DNA of 64,000 nt from Pseudomonadota bacterium (lineage in GTDB: Bacteria > Pseudomonadota > Alphaproteobacteria > Azospirillales > Azospirillaceae). The DNA is taken from assembly GCA_023423695.1 (NCBI GenBank), contig JAFAFA010000006.1:80430-144429 (forward strand), given 5' to 3'. Shown in pieces: positions 53,202 to 62,505 of the stretch. Below the pieces are notes generated by a model. It did no database searches and was not told the DNA's origin. It saw only the letters and a list, made by a program, of their open reading frames with translations. Every line of letters begins with the position of its first letter. Position 1 is the first letter of the stretch. The position numbers and the translations under genes were made by a program.

Positions 53202-54319
53202 CCACGACCACCACGCGGCAACGCGTCCCCTTCGTCAATCTCGGCCGGCAACTGGAGCATCTGCGGCCCAACCTGATCGCCATGTTCGAGGTGGTGCTCG
53301 ACAGCCGGGCCTTCATCAAGGGGCCTCATGTCGCTGCGTTCGAGATCGCCTTCGCCAAGGCCATTGGCGTTCCCCATGCCGTCGGCTGCGCCAACGGCAC
53401 GGCAGCGGTGTCGCTGGCGCTGGAGGCGGCGGGCATCGGCCCCGGCGACGAGGTGGTGGTGCCGTCCCTCACCTTCTTCGCCACGGGCGAGGCGGTCTGC
53501 CATGTCGGCGCCACGCCGGTCTTCTGCGACGTCGATCCGGACAGCTACACCATCGATCCGCGCGACCTGGAGCGGTGCCTGACCCCGCGCACGCGCGCGG
53601 TGGTTCCGGTGCATCTCTACGGCACACCCTGCGACATGGACTCGCTGCTGGCCATCGCGGCCGACCATGATCTGGCGGTCATCGAGGATTGCGCGCAGGC
53701 TCATTTCGCGGCCTATCGCGGGCGCATGGTGGGGGGCATCGGCACCGCCGGCAGTTTCAGCTTCTTCCCCGGCAAGAATCTGGGGGCGCTGGGCGACGCC
53801 GGAATGGTCGTGACGTCGGACGAGGCTTTGGCGCGTCGCGTCGCCAAGCTTGCCGACCATGGACGGCTGTCGAAGTACGAACACGACATCATCGGCTACA
53901 ACCAGCGGCTCGATGGATTGCAAGCGGCGCTGCTGAGCGTCAAGCTGCCGCATCTGGCGGGCTGGACCGCGCGGCGCCGTCGGGTCGCCCGCCTTTACGA
54001 CGAGCGGCTGCGGCCCGCCGGCATCAAGACCATCACGCCGCCGCCGGGCGCCGATCCGGTCCATCACCTGTACGTCATCGAGGTGGACGACCGCCCCGCC
54101 GTGGCGGCCCAGCTGGCCGGGATGGGCGTGGAAACCGGGGTGCACTACCCGTGCCCGCTGCATCGGCAGCCGGCCTTCCGCCCGCTGCATGGGGACCGAA
54201 GCCTGCCGCATGCGGAACGTGCGGCGGCGCGGGTTCTCAGCCTGCCGATCTGCGGCGAGATCACCGACGACGAGGCGGACTATGTCTGCGACTGCGTACT
54301 GGAGGTCGTCCGCCCCTGA
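53198..54319 (+). CDS. WlbC/WbpE-like sugar aminotransferase
   Basis: 373 residues, DegT/DnrJ/EryC1 family. RVPFVNLGRQLEHL start, GDEVVVPSLTFFATGEAV, VIEDCAQAHFA, PLP Lys in FFPGKNLGALGDAG, and IIGYNQRLDGLQAALL. It is coupled by a 4-nt overlap to the WlbA-type dehydrogenase, so the pair should convert UDP-GlcNAcA to UDP-GlcNAc(3-amino)A. A hairpin follows and the next gene converges. Confidence 0.86.
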   Translation: MTTTTTRQRVPFVNLGRQLEHLRPNLIAMFEVVLDSRAFIKGPHVAAFEIAFAKAIGVPHAVGCANGTAAVSLALEAAGIGPGDEVVVPSLTFFATGEAVCHVGATPVFCDVDPDSYTIDPRDLERCLTPRTRAVVPVHLYGTPCDMDSLLAIAADHDLAVIEDCAQAHFAAYRGRMVGGIGTAGSFSFFPGKNLGALGDAGMVVTSDEALARRVAKLADHGRLSKYEHDIIGYNQRLDGLQAALLSVKLPHLAGWTARRRRVARLYDERLRPAGIKTITPPPGADPVHHLYVIEVDDRPAVAAQLAGMGVETGVHYPCPLHRQPAFRPLHGDRSLPHAERAAARVLSLPICGEITDDEADYVCDCVLEVVRP

Positions 54320-54321
54320 AA

Positions 54322-54337
54322 GCCGGGTTCGCCCGGC
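54322..54337. terminator. Hairpin between convergent genes
   Basis: A perfect GCCGGG-TTCG-CCCGGC stem-loop lies just behind the aminotransferase stop codon, before the converging phosphoesterase gene. There is no T run. Confidence 0.5.
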
Positions 54338-54358
54338 GGAGCCGAACGTCTCCTCGGA

Positions 54359-55183
54359 TCAGCGGCGCAGGCGGCGAAGCGTTTCCCGTGCGGCACCGTG
54401 CAGGCCGAAGACGCGCAGACCCCGTTTCAGAACGGCGCGGACAGGCTCGGGAAGGAAGGACAGCGGGGGGGCCAGACCGGCCTTCCGCGTCTTCCCGAGC
54501 GGCACCGACCGGTCATACGCGACGCGGCGGATCGAGATGCGACGGTCCGCCATGTCCAGAATGACGAAGCTCGCACGGGGATCTCCGGTGCGCGGCTCTC
54601 CAACCGTGCCGGGGTTGACCAGATAATACGCATCGTCGCGCAACGCGATCTCGTCGCCGGACAGGCACCGGATCTGGCCATCCCGGTATTCGTGGACCCC
54701 GGCGCGGTGGGTATGCCCATAGGCGCAGATCCGTGCGCCGGAAGGATGGGCGGCCAACGCCTCGAAGCTCAACAACCGGCGCTCGTCGTTGTCGAGGCGC
54801 ACCAGTTCGCACCCGTGGTCGGGATGGAGCGCGCCATGCACCGCCACGACCTGCCCGTCGATGCCGAGTTTCAGCGGCAGACCGGCCAGGAAGTCACGGA
54901 GGTCGCCGTCCAGCCGCCGCTGCGTCCAGGCGATAGCGCGGGCGGCGGTCAGGCCGAATCCCTCCGTCCCGATCTGCCCGGTAGCGGCCCGGTCATGGTT
55001 GCCGGCGACGCAGAGTGCGTCGGCCCGCCGCAGCAGGGCGGCGCATTCGGCTGGGTTGGTGTTGTAGCCGACGATGTCGCCAAGGCACAGGATGCGGTCC
55101 ACCGCCGCCTCCTCGATCGCCAGCAGGGTCGCGCGCAGCGCCTCCTCGTTGGCGTGGATGTCGGAAATGATCGCGATCCTCAT
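54359..55183 (-). CDS. Metallophosphoesterase (YfcE/ApaH-like)
   Basis: 274 residues. Complete calcineurin-type metal site: DIHAN near residue 8, GDIVGYNTNP, GNHD, H in VHGALHPDH and GHTH. Such enzymes hydrolyse phosphodiesters or phosphomonoesters, often nucleotides; the natural substrate is unknown. GGGGGGAAGGA precedes ATG 55183. It overlaps the ATP-grasp gene by 4 nt, so the two act together, possibly on a modification of the polysaccharide or its lipid carrier (inference). Confidence 0.83.
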   Translation of the reverse strand: MRIAIISDIHANEEALRATLLAIEEAAVDRILCLGDIVGYNTNPAECAALLRRADALCVAGNHDRAATGQIGTEGFGLTAARAIAWTQRRLDGDLRDFLAGLPLKLGIDGQVVAVHGALHPDHGCELVRLDNDERRLLSFEALAAHPSGARICAYGHTHRAGVHEYRDGQIRCLSGDEIALRDDAYYLVNPGTVGEPRTGDPRASFVILDMADRRISIRRVAYDRSVPLGKTRKAGLAPPLSFLPEPVRAVLKRGLRVFGLHGAARETLRRLRR

Positions 55184-56406
55184 TCCTTCCCCCCATGGTC
55201 GGCAGGCAGCGGGTGCGCCGCCGCGCCGCTCGCCGCCCGCCCGCCAAAGCGGCGCCGGACTGCGCGGACCAGCATCCACAGCGGCGGCATCGGGTCGTCC
55301 AACGCCATGGTGGATTTCGCCTCGCACCGCATCACCCACGGCAGCCACGCCGACAGCGGCACGCCGGAGGCACGGGCGGCGACGAAATCGTTGGGCGCAT
55401 GGCACCAGCACACGCCCGGCCGCGCGCGCGCTACCGCCGGCCGGGGAAGCTCGGCAAGATCCGCGTAGACCAGCGCCGGCAGATTGACTCCGGCCAAGGC
55501 GCCCGGCAGGTGCCAGAGGTTGAAGCGGGGGTTGATCTCCAGCAGGTGGAGCCGGCCGTCGGGTCCGCGCTTGAAATCGAACTTGGCCACGCCGTGCAGG
55601 CCCAGCCGCTCGGTCAGCGAACGACCGAGCGTCCGGACGTCCGCCTCGTCGGTGATCGTCAGGGCGGTGGTGTGTCCATAGGCTTGCGGGTAGGTGCGGA
55701 TCTTCCGTCCAGTGAATTCTCCGGCGATGTCGCCCCTCCGGTCCACATAGACGTGATAGCTTTCGATGCAGGTTTCCGGCCCTGGAATCAGTTCCTGGGC
55801 CAGCAGATCCTGACCCGAAGACGCCAGACGCGGCCAAAGCTCCCGTAGCGCCGCCGGGCTGTCGATCTGGTGCGCCTTGCCCGCCATGCCGATGCCGCTC
55901 CAGTTCCGGCCACGCGTCGCCGGCTTGACGATCAGCGGAAAGCTCAAATCGAGGTCGGGCGGCGTCGGGCCGACGGCCGGACGCAGCCGCCGCGTCGCCG
56001 GCACCGGCAGAGACAGCCGCTCCGCCAATGCCTGGAACCGTATCTTATCGACAAGATCCTCGACCAGTTCCGCGTCTGGGACAACGAAGCGGAAATGCTG
56101 CGCCAATCGGTTGCGATGGCGCGAAACGATCAGAAGCTGGGTGTCCTCCTCGTAAAAAAGCACGGGCGGTTCGGATTGGACCGCGCCGAACCGCAGCAGC
56201 ATCCCGACCAGACCGTCGGCATCCACCGAGAAGTCGTTCCAGGGCAGGGTCGTCTCGGTGAAGCGCGAATGGACGGTCGGACCGTCCGGCGGAGCGACCG
56301 CCACGCAGCGCACGCCGGCAAGGCCGATCGGCCTCAGCAGATTCATGCTGCCCATGACGCAGGCCAGCGCCTGCTTTCCAAAAGCGCCGCTCGGTCCTCG
56401 ATCCAT
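55180..56406 (-). CDS. ATP-grasp-domain ligase
   Basis: 408 residues. Preceding domain with RPIGLAGVRCVAVAPPDGPT, then ATP-grasp core: FPLIVKPATRGRNWSGIGMAGKA (phosphate loop), LLAQELIPGPETCIESYHVYVD, and the Mg2+ ligands in GVAKFDFKRGPDGRLHLLEINPRFNLW. ATP-grasp enzymes join a carboxylate to an amine or similar. Here an amino acid could be attached to a sugar uronate; this is inference. The final 60 residues are Arg-rich and may contact membrane or partner. Confidence 0.8.
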   Translation of the reverse strand: MDRGPSGAFGKQALACVMGSMNLLRPIGLAGVRCVAVAPPDGPTVHSRFTETTLPWNDFSVDADGLVGMLLRFGAVQSEPPVLFYEEDTQLLIVSRHRNRLAQHFRFVVPDAELVEDLVDKIRFQALAERLSLPVPATRRLRPAVGPTPPDLDLSFPLIVKPATRGRNWSGIGMAGKAHQIDSPAALRELWPRLASSGQDLLAQELIPGPETCIESYHVYVDRRGDIAGEFTGRKIRTYPQAYGHTTALTITDEADVRTLGRSLTERLGLHGVAKFDFKRGPDGRLHLLEINPRFNLWHLPGALAGVNLPALVYADLAELPRPAVARARPGVCWCHAPNDFVAARASGVPLSAWLPWVMRCEAKSTMALDDPMPPLWMLVRAVRRRFGGRAASGAAAHPLPADHGGKE

Positions 56407-56848
56407 GAAGCAGTCTCCGGCTGGCAGAACCGTCCGGACGGATGAGGAGACGTTTCAATGCCGCGGCGGGCACCCGTCATCTCCGGCATCGGACGGAAAG
56501 AGGCTCATCCTGCCAGGGTTTACAGGACCGAAAAACGATCTTTTCCGGCGTCCTGCTAAAGGGGTGCTTTCTTTCTTTTGCTGCTTGCGGCTTCCTTCCA
56601 GCCGGCAGGCGATCCGGCTATCCCCGCGGAACACGCCGACCGGGCCACACCGCGTTGTTCCTTAAGGCGGTCCCCTTTCGCACGTGTTGATTGCCCGTTC
56701 GGTGGCGGCGCATAGTTGCTATGCTATCGCTTTCCAGAAATAACGCGGAGATCGCGCAGCTTTTCTTTTCGATGCGGACTGGAGGCCATGCGAGACGGCA
56801 CCGGGCTTGGCGATCCGAGAATACTCATCGACAGACGGGGAGTTGAAC
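56407..56848. other. Divergent intergenic region
   Basis: About 440 bp without a gene. It holds the pyrimidine-rich GGTGCTTTCTTTCTTTTGCTGC and the GC-rich run TTCCAGCCGGCAGGCGATCC near 56590-56615, which resembles TTCCGGCTGGCAGGCATCC at 39486-39504. It is presumably the promoter region of both flanking operons. Confidence 0.45.
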
Positions 56849-57640
56849 ATGAACGTTGGACAGAACGGAAACAGCTGCATGGCGCTGCCGAACCAGTTGA
56901 ACCATGCGACGTTCGGAGAAGACAGCTTCCGCAAAATTCTCGACGCTGTACTCGACGGTGGTTACCTGTTCTCGCGGCTCGACGAACCCGTGGACGCACC
57001 CTCCCTGGAAAGCAGCCGGATATTCCACTTGCGCCACGATGTCGACATTTCGCCATCCATGGCCCTGCGCCTTGGCGAAATCGAGGAGGAGTATGGTGTC
57101 ACAGGTAATTTTTTCTTCCAGATCAATGCCGAAACCTACTCGTTTTTCTCCCCGGAAACGCTGGAAATGATTCGTGATCTGCGGGGCATGGGGCATTGTG
57201 TCGGCCTTCACATCGACGAGCTGCTGATCGGTTCCGACGAGCGCGCCATCGAACACACGCTCGACTGGGTGGTCGAGCACGTCGTGACGATCGATCGGGC
57301 GGTCAGTTTCCACCGTCCGTCGGCGGCGGTTCTGGGCCGCCGCTACGCCACCTTCATGAACGCCTACGACGATCGTGTGTTCGACGCCGATTCCTATCTG
57401 TCGGACTCACGCCGCAGCCTCGCCTTCCTGGCGACCTTGACGGACTGGATCACGCAGGGGCGACCGCACGTCCAACTGCTGCTGCATCCGGAATGGTGGC
57501 GCGAGGTCTCAAGCATCGACCAGTTCTGGACGCTGTTGAGCGACCGGCGGTCCGACCAACTCCGCCGCTACATGCTCGGCAATTTCCCCAAGGTGTTCGC
57601 CGGAGTGCTGAGTCAAAATGAGGCGAAACACCCAATTTAG
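56849..57640 (+). CDS. Polysaccharide-deacetylase-like protein
   Basis: 263 residues. It has the aspartate pair of the NodB-type fold in IFHLRHDVDISPSMALRL and the loop GHCVGLHIDELL; SFHRPSA supplies a further motif. The core resembles deacetylases found in capsule loci, but the His-rich metal site is only partly visible, so activity is likely rather than certain. GGGAG precedes ATG 56849, preferred over an earlier in-frame ATG at 56807. The WbqC gene follows closely. Confidence 0.72.
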   Translation: MNVGQNGNSCMALPNQLNHATFGEDSFRKILDAVLDGGYLFSRLDEPVDAPSLESSRIFHLRHDVDISPSMALRLGEIEEEYGVTGNFFFQINAETYSFFSPETLEMIRDLRGMGHCVGLHIDELLIGSDERAIEHTLDWVVEHVVTIDRAVSFHRPSAAVLGRRYATFMNAYDDRVFDADSYLSDSRRSLAFLATLTDWITQGRPHVQLLLHPEWWREVSSIDQFWTLLSDRRSDQLRRYMLGNFPKVFAGVLSQNEAKHPI

Positions 57641-57683
57641 CGCTGATCTAAGCAAAATTCCGCAAAACTGGGCTAGATCCGCC

Positions 57684-58388
57684 ATGAACGTCGCCATCCA
57701 TCAGCCGAATTATTTTCCGTGGCTTGGCTATTTCGCCAAGATCGCCCAAGCCGACATCTTCATCTTTCTCGACGACGTCCAGCTGCCGCAGGGGCGAAGC
57801 TATGTTCACCGTACGATGATCCACGGAAATGCGGGCGGGGTCTGGATGTCGGCCCCCATCCGCAGGGAAGAACGGCAACCGATCAAGGAGGTGCGCTTCG
57901 CCGACGAGAACTGGCGTCACCGCCATCGGATGACGTTGCTTCACACGTACCGAAAAGCTCCCTTTTTCGATCCGGTCATGGCCATGCTGAACGGAATATT
58001 CGCTTTCGATACCGACAGTCTCAGCCGCTTCAACATGAACGCGGTGGCCTCGGTGAGCGATTATCTTGATCTCGACTGCCGGTTCGAGGTGGCCAGCACC
58101 TTCGGCGTAACCGCCGTCAGCGACGACCGCCTGATCGCTCTGGTCCAGGCTGTTGGTGGCGACACTTACATCTCCGGCGCTGGCGGGCAGAATTACCAGC
58201 ATTTGGAGAAGTTTGAGGCGGCCGGCATCGATTTGCAGGTGCGCCCTTACAAGCCCCTGCCCTATCGCCAAATCCATGACGGGTTCGTTCCCGGCCTGAG
58301 CGTTCTGGACGCGTTGTTCAATCTTGGTCCCGACGCGCGCCGGCAATTGTCGTACGAATCGGCAGCGACGCCACGTCCCTCCGTTTGA
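57684..58388 (+). CDS. WbqC-family protein
   Basis: 234 residues. The opening MNVAIHQPNYFPWLGYFAKI, then IFLDDVQLPQGRSYVHRTMI and YISGAGGQNYQ are the classic WbqC-family motifs; the family occurs in O-antigen and capsule loci and its chemistry is not settled. I use ATG 57684 because family members begin just there. An in-frame ATG at 57618 with GGAG ten bases ahead overlaps the previous gene by 23 nt and could be used instead. Confidence 0.8.
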   Translation: MNVAIHQPNYFPWLGYFAKIAQADIFIFLDDVQLPQGRSYVHRTMIHGNAGGVWMSAPIRREERQPIKEVRFADENWRHRHRMTLLHTYRKAPFFDPVMAMLNGIFAFDTDSLSRFNMNAVASVSDYLDLDCRFEVASTFGVTAVSDDRLIALVQAVGGDTYISGAGGQNYQHLEKFEAAGIDLQVRPYKPLPYRQIHDGFVPGLSVLDALFNLGPDARRQLSYESAATPRPSV

Positions 58389-58648
58389 TGCGCGTCTTTT
58401 ATTTCGCAAGCAAAATCAGAAAAACAGCCTGCTTCTCATCGCTTGGGTATTTCGGTGAATGAAAAGTGCCAAGGTAGCGCGATGCTGCATGCCTCCGGCA
58501 GCGAGATGATCTTGCCAAAAGACCTTGGCCGTGCGTTATTGGTTACATTGCACAGGGATGGAGCGAAGGCGCCGCACCGGACGTGGGATGCCTCGAAAGG
58601 GGCGGCTACCAACAAGAGTTGCGGAACCTTCCTTGGACTACGAGGACG

Positions 58649-59221
58649 ATGGTCAAGCCACGCGAAAAAGGGAAAATTCCTCACACGGAATGGCCGACGA
58701 TCCGGTCGCGTCACGCGGCGGGCCAATCGCTTGCGAGCATCGCTCGGGATTACGGGTGCACGGGACCGGCCATCCGCTACATCGTCAATCGTCCAACCGA
58801 CACCAATGGAACTCCCAGCGCCGCTCCGCCGCCGCAGGACGGCGACCTGCCCGACAGCCACCAGCGGCCGGTCGTGGAGGCCGCTCCCGTGGATCAGAAG
58901 GCGCCGGTTCCCATGCCGACGGGCGGCGCACGCCCCGATGCGGCCGGCGGCGTTTCCGAAGCCGCGGCGGCGGCGCACGGCTTCGACGCCGATCTGCGCT
59001 GGCGAGTCAGCAGCGAAATTGCATCTTTCCTCGCGGTTTTCGATTCTTTTCTGACCGACAGCTCGCCGGAAACCTATGACCAGCTGCTTAGCGCGACCGA
59101 CCGCCTGATGCGGGTAGCCGCACGCACCCGAATAGAGCTGGAACGCGCCCGCACGTCCGAACACTCCCGCCTTCGCCAGGTACGTTCCACCAGGCAAAGC
59201 AAACGCGTCGTCTCGCCCTGA
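58649..59221 (+). CDS. Hypothetical helix-turn-helix protein
   Basis: 190 residues. An N-terminal helix-turn-helix is visible: EWPTIRSRHAAGQSLASIARDYGCTGPAIRYIVNR (about residues 14-48), like resolvase or SpoIIID-type DNA-binding units. A Pro/Ala-rich linker follows, then a helical C-terminal region (EIASFLAVFDSFLTDSSPETYDQLL..RTRIELERARTSEHSRLRQ). It is likely a DNA-binding protein that may regulate the locus. GAGGACG precedes ATG 58649. Confidence 0.6.
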   Translation: MVKPREKGKIPHTEWPTIRSRHAAGQSLASIARDYGCTGPAIRYIVNRPTDTNGTPSAAPPPQDGDLPDSHQRPVVEAAPVDQKAPVPMPTGGARPDAAGGVSEAAAAAHGFDADLRWRVSSEIASFLAVFDSFLTDSSPETYDQLLSATDRLMRVAARTRIELERARTSEHSRLRQVRSTRQSKRVVSP

Positions 59222-59321
59222 GCAAAGCGCCGTAACGGTCGACCGAGGGTTCATGGCCGAGAAACGGCCCTGGCGGCATGGAGGCCCCTCTCCATGCCGG
59301 AGTAGTCCCTTGTGGGCCTTT

Positions 59322-59335
59322 CGTCTTTTGCTTTC
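59322..59335. promoter_or_regulatory. 14-nt sequence shared by two gene fronts, copy 2
   Basis: Identical to 42383-42396. It lies about 78 bp before the flippase start. A possible sigma-54-like -24/-12 arrangement (TGGCAT-n5-CTGCC) follows at 59340-59355; weak evidence. Confidence 0.3.
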
Positions 59336-59412
59336 ACTGTGGCATTCTGCCTGCCGGCGTGTGGCCAATAAGATAAAAAGAGGCGCGCCAGGGAAACGCC
59401 GGTCAAGGGGGC

Positions 59413-60780
59413 ATGATGCACCGGATTTTCACGCGCACGAAGGTGCCGGCTCGTTTGCTGGAGGTTTTCCGGGGGAACGGTGCTTTCTTCGGGCGCGTCA
59501 GCGGCGATGTGATGCGCATCTCCGGGGCCATCGGGTTGGCCCAGATTCTGGCCTTCGCGGCTGCGCCGCTGCTGACGCGGCTCTACGACCCGGAAGCCTT
59601 TGGCCATTTCGCTGTGCTGGGCGCCCTGGTGAACATCCTGCTGCCGCTCATCACGCTGCGTTACAATTGGGCCTTACCACTTCCCAAGGATGACCACGCC
59701 GCACGCGAGATTCTGGTCCTGTGCCTGGTGGTGACGGCCGCATCTTCAGCCGTCGTCGCCACGCTGGGGATGGCGGCGCAACAGGCGCTGACCGGCTGGA
59801 TCTTCGTGACCGTGACGGACATCTGGTTGCTGACCGCGGCCCTTTTGGTCACCGGCCTGCACGAGGTGATGACAGGTTGGCTGGTGCGTCACCAGATGTT
59901 CCAACAGGTGGCAAGCGTGCGCTTCATCACGCTGCTTGGCGTCGTCGCCGGTCAGATCGGCTTCGCGGCGCTCGTTCCCGATGCGTCGAGCCTGCTTCTC
60001 GGCCTGATCGGCGGCTATCTCCTCGGCTTTATTCGGGCGGCTCATCAGTGCCGCGATGCCCTGCTCGACAGCGTCCGTGGCATCGATCTGGGTCGTCTGG
60101 GCCGCGTCGCCCTGGAATACCGCCGTTTTCCCCTGCTCACCACCCCGTCGAGCATCGTCAGCGGCGTCAGCTCGCAGGTCCCCAATCTGGCCCTGCCTTC
60201 GCTTTACGGCATGGTGATGACGGGGCAATGGTCGCTGGCGCAACGCGTGCTTTGGCAGCCCACCGCATTCATCGGGCAGGCGGTCAGCCAGGTCTTCTGG
60301 GGCAACGCGGCGCGGCTGCAATGGGAGAACCCGAAGCGGTTGTGGCTGCTCTTCGTCTTCTTCAACGCCGGCCTGCTCGCGGTCATGGCGCCGGCGGTGG
60401 TGCTTCTCTGGCTCCCCGGCGACCTGTTCGTCTGGATCTTCGGTCCCAATTGGGGGCAGGCCGGGCAATTCGCCGCGATCATCGCTCTGTCCAGCTTCGT
60501 CGGCCTCGCAGCGCATGGCACGGAGAGCCTTCACGTCTACGGGCTGAACCATTGGATGCCGGCCTGGGAAACCTTCCGGCTGGTCCTGGTCGGTGGCGGG
60601 CTCGGCCTCGCCTGGTGGCTGGACTTGTCGGCTATAGGCTGCGTCGTTGCACTGAGCCTGGCCAACATCGTCGCCGACAGCAGCTTGCTCGCCCTCAACG
60701 CCATCGCCATTCGGCGGATCCGGGCGCGGGCCGGAGGCACCGACACTGGACAGATGCCGATGGCCAATCCAACCCGCTGA
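59413..60780 (+). CDS. Wzx-like polysaccharide flippase
   Basis: 455 residues with about 12 membrane helices. It belongs to the MOP flippase superfamily: ISGAIGLAQILAFAAAPLLTRLYDPEAFGHFAVLGALVNILLPLI is a typical start, and LPSLYGMVMTGQWSLAQRVLWQPTAFIGQAVSQVFW is the common mid region. It moves the lipid-linked repeat unit across the inner membrane, and with the Wzy-like protein at 33512 and the Wzc-type kinase completes the Wzx/Wzy inner-membrane set. ATG 59413 is followed by another ATG; GGGGG precedes. Confidence 0.85.
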   Translation: MMHRIFTRTKVPARLLEVFRGNGAFFGRVSGDVMRISGAIGLAQILAFAAAPLLTRLYDPEAFGHFAVLGALVNILLPLITLRYNWALPLPKDDHAAREILVLCLVVTAASSAVVATLGMAAQQALTGWIFVTVTDIWLLTAALLVTGLHEVMTGWLVRHQMFQQVASVRFITLLGVVAGQIGFAALVPDASSLLLGLIGGYLLGFIRAAHQCRDALLDSVRGIDLGRLGRVALEYRRFPLLTTPSSIVSGVSSQVPNLALPSLYGMVMTGQWSLAQRVLWQPTAFIGQAVSQVFWGNAARLQWENPKRLWLLFVFFNAGLLAVMAPAVVLLWLPGDLFVWIFGPNWGQAGQFAAIIALSSFVGLAAHGTESLHVYGLNHWMPAWETFRLVLVGGGLGLAWWLDLSAIGCVVALSLANIVADSSLLALNAIAIRRIRARAGGTDTGQMPMANPTR

Positions 60781-60830
60781 TCGCAACCGCGCCGATCTGC
60801 GGTTCCACGATAGCCACGGAGGCCTTGAGG

Positions 60831-62117
60831 ATGCGCGCCGGGTTTCTGACGGTCGATATCACCCCCGCCTGTGCCATCCCGCTCGCCGGCTACGCGGCCA
60901 GGAAAGAGCCCTTCGCTTACGTTGACTCCCGATTGGAGGCGAACCTCATCGTCCTGGCCGACGGCGACGGTGCCCCCGTGGTTCTGGGAAGCCTGGACAC
61001 TCTCTTCATCGGTGAAACAATCGTGGAGGCGATCGCCGCGGTCGCCGGGATTCCCAGAAGCCGGCTGCTTCTGGTGTCCACCCACACACACAATGCCCCA
61101 TCCCTCGCCCCGGAGGTCCCCCGGCTCGGCCGGTACGACGCGGCTTACGGCGGGATGGTGATCCGCCGCGTCGGCAAGGCAATCCGACAACTCGCCCGTG
61201 GGCGGACGATGTCGGTGTCGGTGGGACATGCCCGGCAGGCTGCGCCGTTCAACATCAACCGTCGTCGACCGGCGTGGGTACTCGACTATGGCGCCTTGCG
61301 CCGTGAGAGGCGTTGGCGTTTCGGCAAGTCCATCGCCTTGGCACCGCATCGTGCTGGCCTGATCGAGCGGACGCTGCAATCCATCGTCATGCGCGACGGC
61401 TTCGAGAGGATCCAGGCTATCCTCTGGTCCTTTCCCTGCCATCCGGCCTTTTATCCCTTTCCAAACCATGTATCGGCGGATTTTCCCGGATCGGTCCGGG
61501 CGCATCTGCGCGAGACGCTGGGGGCCAACTGCCCGGTGATCTACCTTCCCGGCCTGGCTGGATCGGCAATTCCCGACATCTCCTTCCCGGTACCGCGCTC
61601 CTTCGGCGATCTCGTCCGCATTGCGCTCCCGTTCAATCCCATTCTTCCGTGGTTCACACCGGGTTCCTACCGTGCCTGGACCGACAGGATTGGCGCCGCA
61701 GCCACGGCCTGCGTGCACGCCACCCGGCGGACGCGCACCGAAGCGACGGTGTTCCATCGAAGCACCCGCTCCACTTCCGTCTTCTTCACCCGCCCGTCCA
61801 GCGGTAGACCCGACATTGCCCTCGACGTGATGCGCTTGGATTTCGGTGATGCGTGCGGGATCGTCGCCATGACGGGGGAAATGATCGGTGAGTGGGCTCC
61901 CCGTCTCCACCCCCTGCTGTCGGAACGGCACATCGCCACTGGGTATCTGGCCGGGCCATGCCTCTACGTTCCTACCGACGGAGCTGTGCTGGAGGGCGGG
62001 TACGAGGCCGATCGCTTTCGTGATGTGTTCGACCTGGACGGGAATTTCGCTGCCGACCTCGACCGCACCGTCGTTCGTGCGATCTCCGGCCTTTTCAGTG
62101 GGCTCGGCCGTTCATGA
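60831..62117 (+). CDS. Neutral/alkaline ceramidase-like hydrolase
   Basis: 428 residues. FLTVDITPACAIPLAGYAARKEP at the front and LLVSTHTHNAPS with clustered His are typical of the N-terminal part of neutral/alkaline ceramidases, which bind zinc. The protein is shorter than secreted ceramidases, has no signal peptide, and lacks a full C-terminal domain. Its role in a polysaccharide locus is unclear: amide hydrolysis of an N-acyl sugar is possible. GGAGG lies ahead of ATG 60831. It is the last gene before the insertion elements. Confidence 0.7.
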   Translation: MRAGFLTVDITPACAIPLAGYAARKEPFAYVDSRLEANLIVLADGDGAPVVLGSLDTLFIGETIVEAIAAVAGIPRSRLLLVSTHTHNAPSLAPEVPRLGRYDAAYGGMVIRRVGKAIRQLARGRTMSVSVGHARQAAPFNINRRRPAWVLDYGALRRERRWRFGKSIALAPHRAGLIERTLQSIVMRDGFERIQAILWSFPCHPAFYPFPNHVSADFPGSVRAHLRETLGANCPVIYLPGLAGSAIPDISFPVPRSFGDLVRIALPFNPILPWFTPGSYRAWTDRIGAAATACVHATRRTRTEATVFHRSTRSTSVFFTRPSSGRPDIALDVMRLDFGDACGIVAMTGEMIGEWAPRLHPLLSERHIATGYLAGPCLYVPTDGAVLEGGYEADRFRDVFDLDGNFAADLDRTVVRAISGLFSGLGRS

Positions 62118-62505
62118 TGATCGGTCGGGGGCGGATCATCCTCTCCCTGTTCCGCGCACGGGCCACCCAGCGGATCACCGAAGATAGGATCGCCTCCAGC
62201 GCCACCTTCGCCTTGAATTCCGCCGAATGCCGCTTTCCCTTCATCGGGTCCGTCCTTCATCGGCCGAGCCAAGCTGTTCCGACTGGCCGAGAAGGATGCA
62301 TCCATGTGTCCGGCCTGTTGTCGCAGCCACTGGCTGCTGGCCTTGATGAATTCCGCGGATCGACGCCCAAATCACCTCATCGCGCTCGGTGGCGCTTGGT
62401 CCCCGTGGGTTTGGCCGATCCCCGGCCCTGCCGGTTCGTCATCACGTCTCACCACCCTTGCCCCCACCCCGCCGAGCTATCCAAACCCGGCGAGATGAAT
62501 GCTTT
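62118..62505. other. IS-derived intergenic region
   Basis: About 390 bp. The left part (62095-62244) carries the remnant of an IS3 orfA. The right part (about 62306-62505) lies directly behind the IS110-type transposase on its own strand and is likely the long 3' non-coding end of that element. Confidence 0.5.
62188..62244 (-). pseudogene. IS3-family orfA remnant
   Basis: Begins at ATG 62244 with MKGKRHSAEFKAKVALEAI, the conserved start of IS3-family OrfA (helix-turn-helix, IS407/IS2-type). Homology then stops abruptly; the frame runs on without similarity to a stop at 62095. The rest of orfA and all of orfB are missing, so this is a truncated relic. Confidence 0.75.

Noticed and set aside
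59340..59355. Sigma-54-type promoter (TGGCAT-n5-CTGCC) before the flippase gene
   Set aside because: Only the GG and GC positions and spacing fit; the TTGC and CAC parts do not. In such GC-rich sequence this is expected by chance, so it is mentioned only as a weak note.
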